A DNA stretch of 64,000 bases. It comes from Owenia fusiformis (taxonomy: Eukaryota; Annelida; Polychaeta; Sabellida; Oweniidae). The translations under genes were made by a program, and so were the position numbers. The DNA is taken from assembly GCA_903813345.2 (NCBI GenBank), contig CAIIXF020000001.1, forward strand, positions 9,149,598-9,213,597, read 5' to 3'. Below the pieces are notes generated by a model that saw only the letters and a program-made list of their open reading frames with translations, was not told where the DNA came from and made no database searches. Each line of letters starts with the position of its first letter. Positions within the stretch are counted from its first letter, which is position 1. Shown here one piece after another: positions 60,333 through 64,000 of this stretch.

Positions 60333-61639
60333 AAGGTAAGGAAATAACACATGTCTTCAAACTTTATTTTATACCACAGAATAGGATATCTTAAAATATT
60401 TTGTTTCACTACTATCTGGTGTCATTAGGGTAAAAGCTAATAATATAGCTCAACATATATGTTTGTTCAGGAAAACTCAAACTTTAACTTTAATACATCC
60501 CCTCAAATACTATAAATACCAATAATTCTTATCGTGCACAGTGTTATTATTGGTTATAGATTGAAAATGTTTCATAACCTAGTTACAGGAATACAAATCA
60601 ATCCAACCTAACAAAATATCACGCATATACACCATGTCTGTTTTGTCAAGAATTGTCTAAATCAGGTTATCTACAATATTATAGCCATTTTCTTCAATAG
60701 GAACATTTGGTATGCTTATTACCAAATTATATAAATGATTTTCTTATTGATTATCAGTACTTGTCGATGTTCAAAAAAGAGATTTCTTGAGCACAATGAA
60801 CCTTAAGTAAGTAATGGTTGCTTTGGGGACATTTACTGTTTCTAGCTTTTTCTGCCAATAGGACGCATGTTTTTGTGAGATATGATGTGCACTCTTTGTC
60901 ACAGGACCATTTCAATGTCTTGCCTTCTAAAACACATATTTTCATTGAGAACACTATCATATCAATTGGTGTAACAAGTCAAAGCAGCCGTGATTTGAAA
61001 AGTTTAATTTCACCAATATTGCGGAAAAATTTGAGAGTGGGACATCTCACACCTGGCAGCTGAAAGGTTATGTGATTGTACTTTCTGACCCAGAAATCTG
61101 AATTTGTGATTTTTAAACTACAGTCAAAAAAAAGAAAAGAAAAACTATACACTATTATAAACAGTAATAAAGTCATTACTATTAAAAAAATCAGGAGTCA
61201 CCAAAACAAGGTCTTCTATTTAATTTACAAGTCTACAAGAGGAAAAATTAGCAGGTATTTTTCATATGCAATAATTTCTTCATCCCTCGCATACCCTAAA
61301 ATGCACTTATTACACTTGGCACTGGCTGACTCATCTTAGCTCTCCAGAAAAGCATTTTGTCTCATAAATCAGAGGCTCTCACAAGTGTTAGACAAGGGGA
61401 CCTAAATCAAGAATGAGGTGGATGATACCATATCAGGAAATTCTCATGGAAAAATAAAAGAGCCCTGGGAAATGGTTCAATAAGTTTTTTATGATGTTAA
61501 TCAATGATCTTCATCCTACAATGTATGTTGTCCCTTGGTCTTAAATTCTTATCAATTTTTTAGTCCAAAAAATTCTTGATTTATTGAAATAAACCCCAGA
61601 TTTCTTTCAAATTATCACATGATTTTTCATGAGAAAATA

Positions 61640-61769
61640 CAGTAAAACTTTAATAAACACCTCTCTTATAAGTGAACACCTGTTTCTAGTAGATACCTTT
61701 CCTCCACACATACTTTTGTATAAATTACCCTTTCTGTATTGAAATGTTCAATATACACAGGTTTTACTG
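61640..61769. mobile_element. TA-flanked MITE with CAGTAAAAC termini, short copy
   Basis: CAGTAAAAC at the left end faces GTTTTACTG at the right end, and TA lies on both sides (61638-61639 and 61770-61771). The interior has AAACACCTCTC and AGTGAACACCTG words, like the copy at 1911-2077. Confidence 0.6.
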
Positions 61770-62576
61770 TATATAAAGAAGATACCATGTACTCTAATAT
61801 CCTAAGAGTATACTTTATTTTTATAACTCCTACTTCTTCATTAATTAAAAACCTGATGAAATTTCCTTTTTTATATTGACATAAGCTTTCTTTTTGTGGA
61901 TAGGTATGCCATTGTAATTACAGAAGAATAACAGCACAATTGATGTAATACTTATCAATACATTGAATTGACATTTTGTCTTTCCATGTCTCGGTACAGC
62001 TTAGTGATATAACAAATAATGGTTCTTTATGATTATGTTCTTTTCAAAATACCTTTTATCATCATGTTAAAACCCTTTGCATAATTAAACATACCATCCA
62101 TTAGACAGTTTGCTACACATTTTCCTAGGTACATAAACAACCAGTATTTCATCTATTATTCATTTCTCCTTTCTATTATGCTATCCAACCCTTTGATAAT
62201 AAATATCAAGGGTTTCTACTTTGCTTTGTAATCAAGAGTAGAAAGGGAGAGACATATGATCAGGAATGTACTCGACACTCTTAAAAAGTAGGAATGATAG
62301 AAATTTGACAATTAGGTTCAAATACAATCAAGATTATGATAACATATACGTATCAACAGTGGAACTCCTTGTATAGGCTTCAATTTGCCCAAACAATGAA
62401 TAGAGGATTAAAGTGTCATCATGATACAACAATTAATCTTCCCATTCTACCTTTTCATTTCATGATATACCCTTACATGATAGATATCCTAGGAAGATCA
62501 ACAACTTAAAAATGGATTTAAGGTGCAGGTTTTACTGATGGTTATTTAGAGTAATTTATAACAATAAAGGAAACAA

Positions 62577-62694
62577 ACACGGCTTTAATATGCAAAATAT
62601 CACCACCTGCCATTTGATGCAAAATGCCATCCGCTGAAAACTGCTAAAAGAGTTGGAGACTATAACAATATGTGACCACTTGTTAAGGTGACAT
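62577..62694 (+). mobile_element. Helentron/HINE-like element, family 1, minimal copy
   Basis: The 5' end GGCTTTAATATGCAAAATAT continues into CACCACCTGCC. The 3' end GGAGACTATAACAATATGTG leads into ACCACTTGTTAAGGTGACATAA. It has about 50 bases of interior and no satellite. It shows that the two termini alone define the family. Confidence 0.6.
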
Positions 62695-64000
62695 AAACAT
62701 CATGTTAATATATTTCTCATATCTTTCCATTTCTTATATTTCATAAGATAGATCTAAATATCAATTTAAATGAAAGATGAGGATGAAAATGCTTTCAGAA
62801 AAAGCCTGGGGACGAATAGCATACACTACATTAGTTTATATGGTTAATAGATTTTTTGAGTACCCTAACTAGAAAAAACATATGGATTTACTCCTAAGGC
62901 TTTGATGCATGTCCTCGGAAAAGTAATTACTAATAAACAGACAATTTTATTGTTTAATAGAATTTTTTGGGATTCATGTAGACACAATTTTACCACAGGG
63001 TGAAAAATGTTTTTCCGATGTTATTGACTCTATGAGTCATCAGAAAAAGATAATTCCCATTTTCCAGTTTTCATGCATCAAGGAAGATTTCCAAATCAAA
63101 AAGTTAACTATATATTAGTACCTGATTAGTCCCTGATCTATCACAATTATCAAACATATTTGAATGTCTGATGACCAAAGTTTTTCTTGATATTTTTCTT
63201 CCTTTATACAAATCATAACGACAACATTCAAAATATAATCAGGATTTTCACTGAGTATATAATAAAAAGTATACATGTTAATCAATAACATAAGATAACA
63301 AACATTTCAATATTATCATATTATGCAAAAATAAATTTTATTTTTGTTTTTAAATCAATTCTAAATTAGATAAATTGTGCATTTTTACATATATTGCAAC
63401 AAATTAATTATAGCTCAAGCCTATATTCAAATTTCATCAAAAATGCACAATGGCTGCATGTTGGCTATCACTGCCAAAATGAAAACTGGTGAATGAAGAA
63501 TATAAAGACACGTCTGTTTTATTCAATATAAATAATAAAGGGTAAAATAGCCATATGGGTGGATTCCACACTCTATTGTTATGCCGACTTCCTCACTTAA
63601 TGCGGACAACAATGACACTTATAACAGACAAATAAAATCAATGTCATTTCCTCATTAACATATCATAGTTAATATTGAATTTTGTAAAAGAATGTTGCAT
63701 GCAGAAAAATCACTTAAAGCACTATAGTTAGTTGTTGTTCTGAATAAAAAAAACATATTAACAATTTTACATGAAACATGAATTGAATTTTGGAAAATGT
63801 AATCACAATGCCCCAACAGTATTGACTATTCTAAAATGAATCAGCATCAGATCTTTAATCTTTTCTTCTTTGCATCACAAAATAATAAAAATAGGATATA
63901 TATAGATATATACAATCAATAGATCAATGCAGCACTCTTCAAATCAGCGTACAACAGCGTCCCAACAACGTAATAAAGTTCAAACTTGTTTAAGTTGACA

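Larger units (their letters stand above)
60333..64000. other. Intron or upstream sequence of KIF13, no gene seen
   Basis: It is AT-rich, and the reading frames (for example 61076-61339 +) show no family similarity. Small elements at 61640 and 62577 are listed separately. The exons for the first part of the KIF13 motor must lie further right. Confidence 0.5.

Overview
The window is animal nuclear DNA: AT-rich, with GT-AG introns, exons of 40-250 bp spread over introns of 0.3-7 kb, and many non-autonomous mobile elements. Protein similarity to vertebrate genes is high. The repeats (Helentron-like elements with satellite cores, GGAC-tetramer tracts and terminal hairpins) are the kind common in bivalve molluscs. 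I infer a lophotrochozoan, most likely a mollusc; the species cannot be told from the sequence.

Four protein-coding genes form two nested pairs. (1) The + strand, about 1-8050, holds CAPZB, the F-actin capping protein beta subunit. All coding exons except the ATG exon are present (726-7515). (2) Inside its intron 3984-6793, on the - strand, is a two-exon gene for a type II membrane glycosyltransferase of the fucosyltransferase superfamily (4210-6087). (3) From 12897 rightward past 56351, on the - strand, runs a KIF13-type kinesin-3 (KIF13A/KIF13B/Khc-73 class). It contains the second half of the motor, FHA, the kinesin-3 stalk/C2-like region, a long acidic linker and a C-terminal CAP-Gly domain. 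I placed 29 constitutive exons whose splice phases all agree, plus two optional in-frame exons. The first part of the motor lies beyond position 64000. (4) Inside a KIF13 intron, on the + strand, is a six-exon GH3-domain (GHDC-like) gene (21375-24900) with a frameshift near 22880. CAPZB and KIF13 converge on 8-12.9 kb, which holds only UTR or intergenic sequence.

The non-coding part is rich in repeats. Three Helentron/HINE-like families share one layout: a 5' end whose short motif recurs as a 3' hairpin, with a GGAC-type tract just inside that hairpin, and in two families a satellite core. One core (46.5-48.5 kb) is a dimeric higher-order repeat. There is also a PIF/Harbinger-like MITE with TTA target duplications, two hAT-like MITEs, several TA-flanked MITEs, and a poly(A)-tailed retroelement fragment with a 12-bp target duplication.

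The most notable gene-structure signals are in KIF13. A tandem array repeats the end of one exon together with its 5' splice site, giving an in-frame alternative donor (+16 residues). A 255-bp intron before the CAP-Gly domain is fully open in frame (a possible exitron). No operon, CRISPR, rRNA or tRNA gene was seen. No wholly new biological system could be demonstrated; the terminal-hairpin element families and the splice-site array are the best candidates for something undescribed.
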